From NCBI GenBank assembly GCA_030538255.1, contig JAUNUI010000008.1, forward strand, positions 44,942-108,941: a DNA stretch of 64,000 bases, written 5' to 3'. Positions 37,018 through 45,958 of the stretch are shown here, in pieces. The notes beneath the pieces were generated by a model. It was not told where the DNA came from and did no database searches. It saw only the letters and a program-made list of their open reading frames with translations. A program made the translations under genes and the position numbers. Origin of the DNA: Pelistega sp. GTDB lineage: Bacteria > Pseudomonadota > Gammaproteobacteria > Burkholderiales > Burkholderiaceae_B. Within the stretch, counting starts at the first letter, position 1. Each line of letters starts with the position of its first letter.

Positions 37018-37110
37018 CTCTTAAAGTACTAGGCACAACAAGAGATTTCAATCTAGATAAACTCTTAAAGCACTAGGCACAACAAGAGATTTCAATCTAA
37101 ATAGGCTCTT
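37018..37110. repeat. 44-bp tandem repeat after maf
   Basis: CTCTTAAAGTACTAGGCAC at 37018 recurs as CTCTTAAAGCACTAGGCAC at 37062 and, decayed, as CTCTTTAAACACCA at 37106, a 44-base period. Confidence 0.8.
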
Positions 37111-37226
37111 TAAACACCAAGGGCGTACATTTTTTATATGCACGCCCATTGCTCTATTGCTTTAGAGTTAAAACAAGAAAATAAGGAAGAACATTTCTCT
37201 CATTACCCTGCCTTACATTTCTCTCA

Positions 37227-37868
37227 TTACTCCGCATCACTTTGGTTCTCAGGCATGGCACGAATAAAGGCCTCTTCCTTGCGGCACGCCTCTTCAATAC
37301 GTGCAATGGTGCGCCATTGCTTTACATCCAAACCAAATCGGTGCGCATTAAGAATCTGTGGAAACAGGTAAACATCAGCCATCGTCGGTGTGTCACCATG
37401 ACAGAAAATACCGGTGTCTGGACTTGAGGCTAATAATTTCTCTAGAGCATCAAAACCAGTCTTAATCCAATGAGCAGCCCAAGTTTTCGTTCCTTCATCA
37501 TCAATCTTGAAATTATGCTCCAGGTACTGCATCACCCGTAAGTTTTGTAATGGATGAATATCACAAGCCACCATCTGCGCAATCGCACGTACACGTGCAC
37601 GACCCGCATAGGTGCTTGGTAAAATCGCTGGCTCTGGATAGCGATCCTCTAAATACTCAATAATCGCTAGAGACTGACCCACACTCACCATATCGTCCAC
37701 ATAGAATGGCACCATGGACATTGGATTTAGCTTGAGATATTCTTCAGTTTTATGCTGACCTTTACGTAGATGTACGGACACCGTATCATACGAAATTTTC
37801 TTAAGATTTAAAGCAATGCGCACGCGAAATGCCGCTGAACTACGAAAAAAGCCATACAGCGTAGCCAT
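37227..37868 (-). CDS. maiA: Maleylacetoacetate isomerase / zeta-class glutathione transferase
   Basis: A 213-residue GST-fold protein. It has the zeta-class opening FFRSSAAFRVRIALNL, LNPMSMVPF, and CDIHPLQNLRVMQYL near residue 107, characteristic of MaiA, which converts maleylacetoacetate to fumarylacetoacetate in tyrosine or gentisate breakdown. The usual SSCSYRVRIAL is SSAAFRVRIAL here, so one conserved Cys is replaced. No fumarylacetoacetase gene is nearby, so a general glutathione-transferase role is also possible. Confidence 0.83.
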   Translation of the reverse strand: MATLYGFFRSSAAFRVRIALNLKKISYDTVSVHLRKGQHKTEEYLKLNPMSMVPFYVDDMVSVGQSLAIIEYLEDRYPEPAILPSTYAGRARVRAIAQMVACDIHPLQNLRVMQYLEHNFKIDDEGTKTWAAHWIKTGFDALEKLLASSPDTGIFCHGDTPTMADVYLFPQILNAHRFGLDVKQWRTIARIEEACRKEEAFIRAMPENQSDAE

Positions 37869-37911
37869 TAACGTCTCCTCCTTATCAGATTTAATATAAA
37901 CTTATTCGTGC

Positions 37912-38853
37912 TTAAACTTTGCGCGAAAGTTCTTTGGGAAGAGGAAAAGAAACATTCTCTTCAATACCCGCAACTTTACGCACAGATAAAGCGCCCAATT
38001 CTTTGAGTCGTTGGATCACATCTTGAACGAGAACTTCAGGCGCTGAAGCACCAGCCGTGATACCAATCGTTTGTTTACCCTCTAGCCACTTTGGCTCAAT
38101 CGACTCTGGACCATCAATCAAGTATGAAGGGCAATCTAAACGCTCGGCAACTTCACGCAGACGATTAGAGTTTGAACTATTCACGCTACCCACGACAAAA
38201 AAGATATCGCAATTAGGTGCCATCATCTTAACTGCATCTTGGCGATTCTGAGTGGCATAGCAGATATCACTTTTCTTGGGCGCAACAATATTCGGAAAGC
38301 GACTCTTTAAGGCTTGCGTAACCATGGCAGCATCATCAACTGACAAGGTAGTTTGTGTCACGAAGGCCAAGTTCTCAGGGTTCTCAACCTGGAGTTGTTC
38401 AACATCTTCAGGGGTCTCAACCAAGTACATGCGACCGCGCGCTTGACCAAGTGTGCCTTCAACTTCTGGGTGACCACGATGACCAATCATGACAATTTCA
38501 TGACCTGCATCATGCATCTTCTTGACTTCAATATGCACCTTAGTCACGAGTGGACAGGTTGCATCAAAGACTTTCAAACCACGCTCTTCAGCCTCTTGAC
38601 GCACAGCTAAAGAAACACCATGCGCAGAGAACACGACAATTGAGCCTGTCGGCGCTTGGTCTAGTTCATCAATAAAGACGGCGCCCTTATCACGTAAGGA
38701 TTGAACGACAAAGCGGTTATGCACAATCTCATGACGCACATAAATCGGCGCACCATGAATTTCTAAGGCACGTTCAACAATATCAATCGCGCGGTCAACG
38801 CCAGCACAAAAACCACGAGGTTCCGCTAAAAGAATTTGTGCATCTGTACTCAT
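37912..38853 (-). CDS. ispH: 4-hydroxy-3-methylbut-2-enyl diphosphate reductase IspH
   Basis: A 313-residue Fe-S enzyme, the last step of the MEP isoprenoid route. The three cluster-ligating Cys are in [11 protein letters not shown] near residue 17, [11 protein letters not shown] near 99 and [10 protein letters not shown] near 200. The SxN motif is [12 protein letters not shown], and a late [12 protein letters not shown] is present. The ATG overlaps the fkpB stop codon by one base (TAATG), so the two genes are coupled. Confidence 0.96.
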   Translation of the reverse strand: MSTDAQILLAEPRGFCAGVDRAIDIVERALEIHGAPIYVRHEIVHNRFVVQSLRDKGAVFIDELDQAPTGSIVVFSAHGVSLAVRQEAEERGLKVFDATCPLVTKVHIEVKKMHDAGHEIVMIGHRGHPEVEGTLGQARGRMYLVETPEDVEQLQVENPENLAFVTQTTLSVDDAAMVTQALKSRFPNIVAPKKSDICYATQNRQDAVKMMAPNCDIFFVVGSVNSSNSNRLREVAERLDCPSYLIDGPESIEPKWLEGKQTIGITAGASAPEVLVQDVIQRLKELGALSVRKVAGIEENVSFPLPKELSRKV

Positions 38854-39308
38854 TACAACACCCCAATAATTGAAACTTCAACCTTCAAATCAACACCGGC
38901 GAGTGGATGATTAAAGTCAAATACCGCCTTATCACCCTCATAGTATTTAAACAAGCCAGAGAATTTGCCTCCATTGGGCGCCGTAAATTCCACCAAATCA
39001 TTCTCATTAAATTCAGTCGTTTCACCTGCATTCTCCGCCAACATCTCGCGTGTGATGGCTTGCAATAAATCTGGATTTCGTTCACCGAAAGCATCGGACG
39101 CTACTAGCTCATAGCTGAACTCATCACCCTCACTACGACCCAACAAAGGTTGTTCTAAAGACTCTGGCCACTGACCCGTACCTAATTGCAAGGTACCAGG
39201 ACGACCATCATAGGTATCAATAAATACATTTCCCTTGCCTTCACCTGAATTTAAGGTGATGCGGTAGTTCAGGGTTAAGTAGGAATGCGGAAGGACAATT
39301 TTATTCAC
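38853..39308 (-). CDS. fkpB: FKBP-type peptidyl-prolyl isomerase FkpB (SlpA)
   Basis: A 151-residue SlyD-like prolyl isomerase/chaperone. The FKBP part reads [26 protein letters not shown] with the inserted-flap domain [13 protein letters not shown] ... [11 protein letters not shown], and then [15 protein letters not shown], as in E. coli FkpB (also adjacent to ispH). The start is GTG at 39308 with poor ribosome site. Confidence 0.9.
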   Translation of the reverse strand: MNKIVLPHSYLTLNYRITLNSGEGKGNVFIDTYDGRPGTLQLGTGQWPESLEQPLLGRSEGDEFSYELVASDAFGERNPDLLQAITREMLAENAGETTEFNENDLVEFTAPNGGKFSGLFKYYEGDKAVFDFNHPLAGVDLKVEVSIIGVL

Positions 39309-39384
39309 TTTGCTATATTTTCCATGAAAAATCGCACATGCTTATACGTACGACAAACAAACTTAAAAGGCTATTTTACCGATT

Positions 39385-40101
39385 ATGCAACTACTTCGCT
39401 CAGATTCACGCCAAGACCGCTCAAGAGAGCGCCTAATTTCCGACTCAGGACAGGAACTTCCACGCGAGCGACTGATTCAACACGGCCCTCAAGTCCTTAC
39501 AACCGCTGAACTTCTCGCGATTATTCTTGGTACAGGTCCCAGAGGCGATAATGTGGTGAATTTTACCACTCAACTGCTTAAACACTTTGGTAGTTTACGT
39601 GCTTTACTCAGTGCTAGCCCGCAAGAACTTACCCAAATTAGGGGCTTAGGCATCGCTAAAAGTAGCCAGATCATGGCTTTGCACGAGTTAGCCATTCGGT
39701 CATTGGAGGAACAACTGCGTCAAAATAATGTCCTAAACCAGTCTCATCTGGTCAAAAAATATTGCGCAAGACAGTTGGGACACCATACGATTGAATACTG
39801 CCACGCCCTCTTCTTGGACAAAAGCTACCGACTTCTCCATACCGAAGTCGTAGCCAAGGGCACGATTGACCAAGCCTCAGTCTATCCACGAGAAATCGTG
39901 AAGGCAGCACTGAAACACCATGCAAGCCATGTCATCTTGGCGCACAACCACCCCTCGGGCTCCTTAAGCCCAAGTGCAGCTGACATTAACTTAACAGAGC
40001 ATCTAAAAAATGCCTTATCGCTAGTCGATATTCAACTTATCGACCATTTAATTGTTGCTGCTGGCAAAGCCGTCTCATTAGCGGAGATGGGACATATGTG
40101 A
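39385..40101 (+). CDS. radC: RadC-family JAB1/MPN domain protein
   Basis: A 238-residue protein with a helix-hairpin-helix region (LRALLSASPQELTQIRGLGIAKS, about 70-95) and a C-terminal JAB/MPN metal site HNHPSGSLSPSAADINL (near residue 192). The family is named DNA repair RadC, but repair function is disputed. It is divergent from fkpB-ispH, the usual arrangement. The ATG at 39385 follows TACCGATT without strong ribosome site. Confidence 0.92.
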   Translation: MQLLRSDSRQDRSRERLISDSGQELPRERLIQHGPQVLTTAELLAIILGTGPRGDNVVNFTTQLLKHFGSLRALLSASPQELTQIRGLGIAKSSQIMALHELAIRSLEEQLRQNNVLNQSHLVKKYCARQLGHHTIEYCHALFLDKSYRLLHTEVVAKGTIDQASVYPREIVKAALKHHASHVILAHNHPSGSLSPSAADINLTEHLKNALSLVDIQLIDHLIVAAGKAVSLAEMGHM

Positions 40102-40323
40102 TACAAGACCCTAGCAATACGGTAATGGCTTGATTAATTAAAAATGAAGTTTTAGGGGACAACTCGCTCTATGTGAAGTTTAGTCAAGCGCCATAATCCT
40201 GATTAAATTGTCACTTTAAGTACAGTTATAATGTCATTAATTTGGTAAATCTATACAATAGTTGGCAATAAGCTTATATAAAGCTTTTCTCCTTATATTT
40301 ATTCCTCACATAAAGCGAACAAT

Positions 40324-40644
40324 ATGCGTAGCAATGTAACAATAATTTTTAGTCCGAATGAGCAACTTGTTTACGATAGCGTAATCCCAGCTGAGAACGT
40401 TAATCCTGAAGAAGCACGCAAGTGGTTAATTGACAAGTGGACCGAGCTCGAATGCGAACCTATCCGCCAAAGCGGTAAGGTACTCCTATTGGACCGTATC
40501 CTAGGGATTGCCGATCAAATTGGTTATACCTGGATGAAAGACCACCCAGAGAGATCCGCTGAATTTGCTGAGAAGTGCTCTATTGCCTTGGATTCTGAAA
40601 TCGTTAAGATTGATCTTCCTGGCGGCTCAATCACATCAGCTTAA
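40324..40644 (+). CDS. Conserved-looking small hypothetical protein
   Basis: A 106-residue soluble protein (VTIIFSPNEQLVYDSVIPAENVN at the start, ARKWLIDKWTELEC, a helical end with SIALDSEIVKIDLPGGS). Mixed alpha/beta composition, no signal peptide, and no recognised motif. The ATG at 40324 follows AAAGCGAACAAT. Good codon bias and a clean intergenic position argue that it is real. It stands alone between radC and the L31 gene. Function unknown. Confidence 0.65.
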   Translation: MRSNVTIIFSPNEQLVYDSVIPAENVNPEEARKWLIDKWTELECEPIRQSGKVLLLDRILGIADQIGYTWMKDHPERSAEFAEKCSIALDSEIVKIDLPGGSITSA

Positions 40645-40719
40645 TTGTTGCCCTCATACAACTGAATCATAACTTTTTGGCTTAAGACGCTTTTTTTCTA
40701 AAATAAACCCATAGAAAAC

Positions 40720-40748
40720 TTAACCTTAAGTCAAATTTACGTTAAAAT
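40720..40748 (+). promoter_or_regulatory. Probable promoter of the L31B gene
   Basis: TTAACC (40720-40725) and TAAAAT (40743-40748) with a 17-base spacer, giving an 80-base 5' leader. Confidence 0.5.
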
Positions 40749-40828
40749 GCTGGATTCAATCTTGGACACGTTGCTCATCATAAATTGATGTGAGCTGGCG
40801 ACCCGTTATACCTTTAAGGAAAAATCAA

Positions 40829-41089
40829 ATGAAAGAAGGCATTCACCCAGAATACCGTGATGTTGTGTTCTTAGACCAACAAACAGGCAATAACTTCATT
40901 ATTCGCTCTACAGTGAATACACGCGAAACAACAGAGATCGACGGTAAAACATACCCATTGTTTAAATGTGACGTGACTTCTGAGTCTCATCCTTTCTACA
41001 CTGGCGCACAAACACGTATCGTTGAAACTGGTCGCGTTGAGAAATTCCGCGCCCGTTTTGCTCGCACTACTGGTGCCATCAAGAAGTAA
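40829..41089 (+). CDS. rpmE2: 50S ribosomal protein L31 type B
   Basis: An 86-residue ribosomal protein ([20 protein letters not shown] ... [10 protein letters not shown] ... [10 protein letters not shown]). It lacks the CxxC zinc pairs of type A L31, so it is the zinc-independent form (E. coli YkgM type). The ATG at 40829 has AAGGAAAAATC ahead; the longer open frame is discarded. In several bacteria the B form is induced by zinc starvation through Zur, but no Zur-like palindrome was recognised here. Confidence 0.95.
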   Translation: MKEGIHPEYRDVVFLDQQTGNNFIIRSTVNTRETTEIDGKTYPLFKCDVTSESHPFYTGAQTRIVETGRVEKFRARFARTTGAIKK

Positions 41090-41136
41090 GCCAATTCCTG
41101 TGGCACACTTTAGTGCCAATTCAATTGCGCAAAGAG

Positions 41137-41170
41137 AAAGCAGCCTTTATGATGTAAAGGCTGCTTTTTT
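41137..41170 (+). terminator. Terminator after the L31B gene
   Basis: Perfect 13-base stem AAAGCAGCCTTTA (41137-41149) with TAAAGGCTGCTTT (41155-41167), a five-base loop and a continuing T-run. Confidence 0.92.
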
Positions 41171-41298
41171 GTGCTTTAATACTAGCTTGACACGTCAAAA
41201 CTAGCTTTCGTTATAATGCTCGCCTAATGCATTAAAGCTAGCATGCAATATAATGCTCACTTAATACTTTAACAAACCTTTAAATCTATTCATCCGCC

Positions 41299-43047
41299 GT
41301 GCCATTGAGTCAAACCAAAACGCCCGCTCGATTAACTGAGCCCGCAACTCGTAAATTGCCTCGCAATATTTTATTTTGGCTGATGTCTGCCTATATCTTG
41401 GCTGGACTGTTTTGGCGCGACCCATGGAAAACCGATGACATTACAGGTTTAGCCACCATGCTAAGCCTCTTAGAGCAGCCAAATACTTGGTTAACGACCC
41501 ATGTTGGCAGTATGCCACTTACGCAAGAAGGTCCCTTAACGACCTGGATTGGCGCTCTGTTTATTGCCCTTTTCTCACCTATCTTTGGGCTTTTTATTGA
41601 CCCCTTTGAAGCGAAAATTGCCGCCTCACGTCTACCGAATTTGCTGTATTTCTTCGGGCTGATGTGGGGTATCTGGTATGGCACCTACTTATTAGCACGC
41701 CGCCCCGAAGCACAACCCCTGCCCTTACCGTTTGGTGGTGAGCCGAACCCACGAGATTATGGCCGCATGATGGCCGATGTCGCTTTTTTATTTACGATTG
41801 CGACCGCTGGTATCATCGTCAAAATCCATGAAACCAGCCCCTTCCCTCTGATTCTTGTACTGCACTCATTGGCTTTCTATGGCTTTGTGCGCATGCTCGA
41901 TCACCCCATCCAAGCGACTGCTGTGCTTGGTGTCACCATAAGCGGCGCCTTTTTTACTCGTGGCTTACTTGGTGCTAGCCCATTAATTCTCTGCTCATTT
42001 GCCCTAATATTTGCTTGTTTTTACAGCAAGCGCCAGAAATTCTATCTACTGCTGTCCTTAACCATCGCCACCCTTTTATCTTTAAGCTGGGCCTTAAGCA
42101 GCAAGCAAGTCGATCTCTCCTGGTTTAGAGAATGGTGGTATTGGAATACTAGCTCTTTCGCCCTAGAGCAATTTAGTCATATCGCCAAGAATATGCGTGA
42201 TTTAGTCTGGTTTTTATGGCCAAGCTGGCCATTTGCCGTATTCGCTTTATGGAATTGGCGTCACTGGTATAAATCGCCCCATATCTATATTCCCGCCGCT
42301 TTAATGATCAGCAACTTTCTGATTATTTTTGCGCTGTCTGATTCCTTTGAAATGGAATATGCGCCGCTTACTATCCCTATGGTGGTTTTAGCTGCCATGG
42401 CGATTCCCACCTTACGTCGTAGCGTGATCAATCTTCTCGATTGGTACTCTATTATGGTGATTTCTTTATTTTTCATCACGGTATGGTTAGGTTGGGCCGC
42501 TCTTTACTTAGGTTGGCCGACTAAAATCAACCACAATATTATGCGCTTGATTCAAGGCTTTGATGTCAGTATCAACTACCTTGCCGTTATTGCTGGCCTA
42601 CTGATCACCATTGCTTGGGGACTCTTAGTGCGTTGGCGCCTAAGCTATAATCCTTCAGCGATGTGGCGTGGTATTGTATTGACTGCAGCAGGTGCAACCT
42701 GCTCTTGGTTGATTATCGTGATCTTATGGATGCCTGCCGTTGACTACAACCGAAGTTATCGAGTCGTTGGACACAACTTAGCTCAGGTAGCGCAGAGCAA
42801 CATCTCTGCCGATGCATGTGTCCGCACCCAAGGTATGGGTTTAGGTCAACGCTCTGCCCTCTATGTTTTTAGTGGTATTCACTTTAGTAATAGTAGTTCA
42901 TGCGAGTACGTTCTGATCCAAACCAACTCAGCCCAATTAGGCTCTGAGAGTAAAATTTACGCCGATTTAGGAACCGTTATCTGGCAGGGTCAACGTCGCT
43001 CTGAACGGCATGGTGAGACATTTCTCTTACTCAAGCGCTTTAACTAA
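41299..43047 (+). CDS. GT-C-fold membrane glycosyltransferase (ArnT/PMT-like)
   Basis: A 582-residue polytopic protein with about 11-12 helices. The first periplasmic loop holds FWRDPWKTDDITGLATML (Asp pair after helix 1) and TQEGPLTTWIGALF, the usual ArnT/PMT layout. These enzymes move a sugar from a polyprenyl-phosphate donor to lipid A or proteins. The acceptor here is unknown. The start is GTG at 41299 with weak ribosome site. It is followed 11 bases after its stop by a MATE gene, so the two are probably co-transcribed. Confidence 0.78.
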   Translation: MPLSQTKTPARLTEPATRKLPRNILFWLMSAYILAGLFWRDPWKTDDITGLATMLSLLEQPNTWLTTHVGSMPLTQEGPLTTWIGALFIALFSPIFGLFIDPFEAKIAASRLPNLLYFFGLMWGIWYGTYLLARRPEAQPLPLPFGGEPNPRDYGRMMADVAFLFTIATAGIIVKIHETSPFPLILVLHSLAFYGFVRMLDHPIQATAVLGVTISGAFFTRGLLGASPLILCSFALIFACFYSKRQKFYLLLSLTIATLLSLSWALSSKQVDLSWFREWWYWNTSSFALEQFSHIAKNMRDLVWFLWPSWPFAVFALWNWRHWYKSPHIYIPAALMISNFLIIFALSDSFEMEYAPLTIPMVVLAAMAIPTLRRSVINLLDWYSIMVISLFFITVWLGWAALYLGWPTKINHNIMRLIQGFDVSINYLAVIAGLLITIAWGLLVRWRLSYNPSAMWRGIVLTAAGATCSWLIIVILWMPAVDYNRSYRVVGHNLAQVAQSNISADACVRTQGMGLGQRSALYVFSGIHFSNSSSCEYVLIQTNSAQLGSESKIYADLGTVIWQGQRRSERHGETFLLLKRFN

Positions 43048-43058
43048 TTCTATTTCCA

Positions 43059-44492
43059 ATGCCTACATCTTCACACTCAGGTGCCAATACCGCGATTCAT
43101 ACGAATGCGACAATTCGCACCAGCATCTTGCAACAAGCTTGGCCAATTCTCATTAGCCAATGGGCAGGTGTGTCATTTGCCGTCTTAGACACGATGATGT
43201 TGGGCAACCATAGTCCTGAATCTTTGCAGACTATGAGCTTGGCGGCATCCATCTTTATTACGGTCAACATTAGTTTAACGGGTGTTATCCATGCGCTCAT
43301 CCCCATTTTTTCCCAGCTAATCGGCTCTAAAAAATACCATCAAGTCGGTGAACTCTGGGGTCAGGGCATCTGGTTAGGCATGTTTCTTGCCTTAATTGCA
43401 GGCCTACTCCTGCTCTTCCCAAATATTTGGCTAAGCATCTCAGGAGACGTACCTGAACATGTACGAGAACAAGTCGCTACTTACTTGCGTATCGTCTATT
43501 TCTCCATGCCCGCCGCTCTCATGTTTCGGGCTATTTACTCAATCTGTACCTCGGCGCAACGACCTAAGCATGTGATGTATATCAGTGTCACGGGTATTTT
43601 CATTAAAGCCGCCTTAAACTGGGTCTTAATTTTTGGCTATTTTGGCTTGCCCGCCCTAGGCAGTACAGGTGCCGGCATCTCAACCACCATCGTCAGTTGG
43701 TTGATGTTTATTTTTGGGCTCTGGTTCTTATTTTCCGACTCCTATTATGAGAAATTCAAACTAAGTCTAGGACGCCCACAATGGCGCCACTTTAGTGAAA
43801 TTCTGAAATTAGGCATTCCCATGGGCGGCTCTTACTTTGTCGAAGTTAGTGCATTTACCTTTATGGCCTTGCTGGCTGCTCGAGAAGGCACGCATGTCTC
43901 AGGCGCACATCAAATCATGGCCAATTTAGCAGCGGTCCTATATATGATGCCCATGTCATTTGGGATTGCCACCTCCTCGCTTGCCGCACAAGCGATTGGT
44001 GCGCGCAATTTACTGATCTCTCATCGCATTATTAAGATCGGCTTTATGATTATGCTGTGCGGTGCTGTACTCAGTAGCTTATTAGTCTTCTTTGGTAAGC
44101 ACACGATTATTGGCCTCTACACCTCTGATACGCAAGTTGCCCTCATGGCCGCCAGTTTATTAACAATCGCTCCTTTTTTCCATATTTTAGACTCATACCA
44201 ATGCATGAATACCTATGTACTTCGTGCCCATAAAATCGCTACGATCCCCTTCTTAATTCAGACCTTTATGCTGACTGGAATTGGCTTAGGCGGTGGTTTT
44301 TATTTTGGCTATGGACCAGGTCAAGGTGCACTTAATTGGATCAGCCAGATTGTTACGCCAGGTGCAGCAACAGGCGTCTCCAGCCTATGGGTTATGTGCT
44401 GCATCGCCTTAACCCTATGTGGTGTGATTCTGCACTTCTGGTACAGAAAGATTATTTATAAGCCGCTAATAGCACCCTTGGTGCGAGCTTAA
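43059..44492 (+). CDS. MATE family efflux transporter (NorM-like)
   Basis: A 477-residue, twelve-helix Na+ or H+ coupled multidrug exporter. Repeat 1 has WPILISQWAGVSFAVLDTMMLG, the MATE opening, and repeat 2 has LKLGIPMGGSYFVEVSAF, the second-half equivalent. AHQIMANLAAVLYMMPMSFGIA is also typical. The ATG at 43059 lies 11 bases after the glycosyltransferase stop. A hairpin follows at 44518. Confidence 0.9.
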   Translation: MPTSSHSGANTAIHTNATIRTSILQQAWPILISQWAGVSFAVLDTMMLGNHSPESLQTMSLAASIFITVNISLTGVIHALIPIFSQLIGSKKYHQVGELWGQGIWLGMFLALIAGLLLLFPNIWLSISGDVPEHVREQVATYLRIVYFSMPAALMFRAIYSICTSAQRPKHVMYISVTGIFIKAALNWVLIFGYFGLPALGSTGAGISTTIVSWLMFIFGLWFLFSDSYYEKFKLSLGRPQWRHFSEILKLGIPMGGSYFVEVSAFTFMALLAAREGTHVSGAHQIMANLAAVLYMMPMSFGIATSSLAAQAIGARNLLISHRIIKIGFMIMLCGAVLSSLLVFFGKHTIIGLYTSDTQVALMAASLLTIAPFFHILDSYQCMNTYVLRAHKIATIPFLIQTFMLTGIGLGGGFYFGYGPGQGALNWISQIVTPGAATGVSSLWVMCCIALTLCGVILHFWYRKIIYKPLIAPLVRA

Positions 44493-44517
44493 ACGCTTGT
44501 CCTAACATGGGAGCGGC

Positions 44518-44551
44518 CACTGATATGCGCTTAGAGCACGTATCAGTTTTG
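44518..44551 (+). terminator. Hairpin after the MATE gene
   Basis: ACTGATATGCGC and GCACGTATCAGT arms pair with two wobbles around a five-base loop and are followed by TTTTGG. It is a moderate terminator candidate. Confidence 0.6.
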
Positions 44552-44689
44552 GCAATAACAGCGCTTAAAGAATAAAGCCTTATTTTGTATAACTTACATA
44601 AACGAACGTATCAAACAAGACAAAAACGTGGGTTTTCTGCCAAATTCCCCGCAAATTTAAGTAATATCTGAATAAAATCATTAGTTTAC

Positions 44690-44718
44690 TTGCCACATAG
44701 TCAAGATACTTATATAAT
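44690..44718 (+). promoter_or_regulatory. Promoter of rpmB-rpmG
   Basis: TTGCCA (44690-44695) and a perfect TATAAT (44713-44718) with a 17-base spacer. The leader to rpmB is about 170 bases. Confidence 0.8.
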
Positions 44719-44893
44719 CCTAGATTAACCTTTTTTCCTAAGACTCTGCTCTTATAGTTGACAATGAAGGTTAGTAGTGGATGACTCGTCATTTGCAACT
44801 AGAATTGGAAGGCTAGGTTAAAGATATTTTGAATTTATTCATAAGGCAGTTCTGAGCCAAAAATCAGAATTTATAACTTAATGAGGTGTTAAT

Positions 44894-45130
44894 ATGGCAA
44901 AAGTATGCCAAGTAACCGGTAAGCGCCCCAAGACCGGTAATAATGTTTCTCACGCTAACAACAAAACCAAGCGTCGTTTCTTGCCTAACTTGCAATCACG
45001 TCGTTTCTGGGTTGAAAGCGAGAACCGTTGGGTTCGTCTACGTATTTCTGCAAGTGCTTTACGTACAATCGACAAGAAAGGCATTGATGTTGTAATCGCT
45101 GAAATGCGCGCTAACGGTCAAACAGTTTAA
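44894..45130 (+). CDS. rpmB: 50S ribosomal protein L28
   Basis: A 78-residue ribosomal protein ([20 protein letters not shown] ... [16 protein letters not shown]). A single Cys (residue 5) is present, so no zinc site, as in E. coli L28. AATGAGGTGTTAAT precedes the ATG. It is followed 40 bases later by rpmG. Confidence 0.97.
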   Translation: MAKVCQVTGKRPKTGNNVSHANNKTKRRFLPNLQSRRFWVESENRWVRLRISASALRTIDKKGIDVVIAEMRANGQTV

Positions 45131-45170
45131 GCCTTGGGTGCTTAAATTTAACTATCCCTAGGAGCTTAAA

Positions 45171-45338
45171 ATGGCAAAAGGTATTCGTGAAAAAATTAAA
45201 TTAGAGTCAACCGCTGGTACTGGTCACTTCTACACAACGACCAAAAACAAGCGCAATATGCCTGAGAAAATGTTGATCAAGAAATTTGATCCTGTTGTTC
45301 GCAAGCACGTTGACTACAAAGAAACTAAATTAAAATAA
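45171..45338 (+). CDS. rpmG: 50S ribosomal protein L33
   Basis: A 55-residue ribosomal protein reading [34 protein letters not shown] and [19 protein letters not shown]. No CxxC pairs, so it is the zinc-free form. CTAGGAGCTTAAA gives a strong ribosome site before the ATG. It forms an operon with rpmB and ends at a terminator. Confidence 0.97.
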   Translation: MAKGIREKIKLESTAGTGHFYTTTKNKRNMPEKMLIKKFDPVVRKHVDYKETKLK

Positions 45339-45360
45339 TTTTTAATGAGTTGATTTGATC

Positions 45361-45394
45361 AAAAAGACCTCATCGTCACTGATGAGGTTTTTTA
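45361..45394 (+). terminator. Terminator of rpmB-rpmG
   Basis: ACCTCATC (45367-45374) pairs with GATGAGGT (45381-45388) and is followed by TTTTT. Confidence 0.9.
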
Positions 45395-45448
45395 TTGGAA
45401 ATTAAAAATTGATAGTTTTTAACTAAAACACATATAAAAACAATCACT

Positions 45449-45479
45449 TTGCTTTTCTATATGAGAACCATTATCATCT
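45449..45479 (+). promoter_or_regulatory. Promoter with Fur-box-like sequence before the DUF2061 gene
   Basis: TTGCTT (45449-45454) and TATCAT (45472-45477), 17-base spacer. ATGAGAACCATTATCATC (45461-45478) overlaps the -10 and resembles the Fur consensus (GATAATGATAATCATTATC). Confidence 0.6.
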
Positions 45480-45512
45480 ACTTAATGATGAATAAAGTAA
45501 TGAGGTTCCACA

Positions 45513-45782
45513 ATGATGATTATTGAAAAGACTAGCCAAGCACTTTTACATATGAGCGTTGCATTTGCCATTAGCTATGGCTTTACAGGCTCCTTGGCAT
45601 TTGGCGGTTTAATGGCGGTCGTAGAGCCTATCTGCAATGTCTTACTTCTGCCCTTACATGATAAGGCATGGCGTCGTATTAAATATAAGCAACGCATGCG
45701 TCAACGTAACTTGAGTAATAAGCGCTCCTCATCTAATCAAACACAACACACTAAGAATCATGCGATTGGCTATGCTGCTTAG
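45513..45782 (+). CDS. DUF2061 family small membrane protein
   Basis: An 89-residue protein with two helices (residues 11-27 and 28-48). The first part KTSQALLHMSVAFAISYGFTGSL and AVVEPICNVLLLPLHDKAWRRI fit DUF2061, small inner-membrane proteins of unknown role. A basic, Ser/Asn-rich tail follows. The ATG at 45513 has AATGAGGTTCCAC ahead. A Fur-box-like sequence covers its promoter, so it may be made under iron limitation. Confidence 0.82.
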   Translation: MMIIEKTSQALLHMSVAFAISYGFTGSLAFGGLMAVVEPICNVLLLPLHDKAWRRIKYKQRMRQRNLSNKRSSSNQTQHTKNHAIGYAA

Positions 45783-45958
45783 AGTAAGTATATATGTGCT
45801 GCTCATAGGACTCTCATGCGCACTCCTCATGCGAACCCCAGCATACTACCTATTCGGATAATCTTGCAAGAATACTTGATAGTTAAGCTCACTTATATCT
45901 AGATTTTAAATAAGCACGGATAGCATTGCTCGCATCCGCGCTTAATTCTCATACTGAT

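Noticed and set aside
37138-37371. 77-codon plus-strand ORF opposite maiA
   Set aside because: Antisense to a clear gene, with a repetitive HFSHYPALHFSHYS start made by local repeats.
40749-40828. Zur-regulated site or riboswitch before the L31B gene
   Set aside because: The leader is only 80 bases, with no Zur-like palindrome or known aptamer pattern seen.
44580-44798. 72-codon minus-strand ORF in the gap before rpmB
   Set aside because: It overlaps the consensus rpmB promoter, has no ribosome site and shows no recognisable composition or motif.
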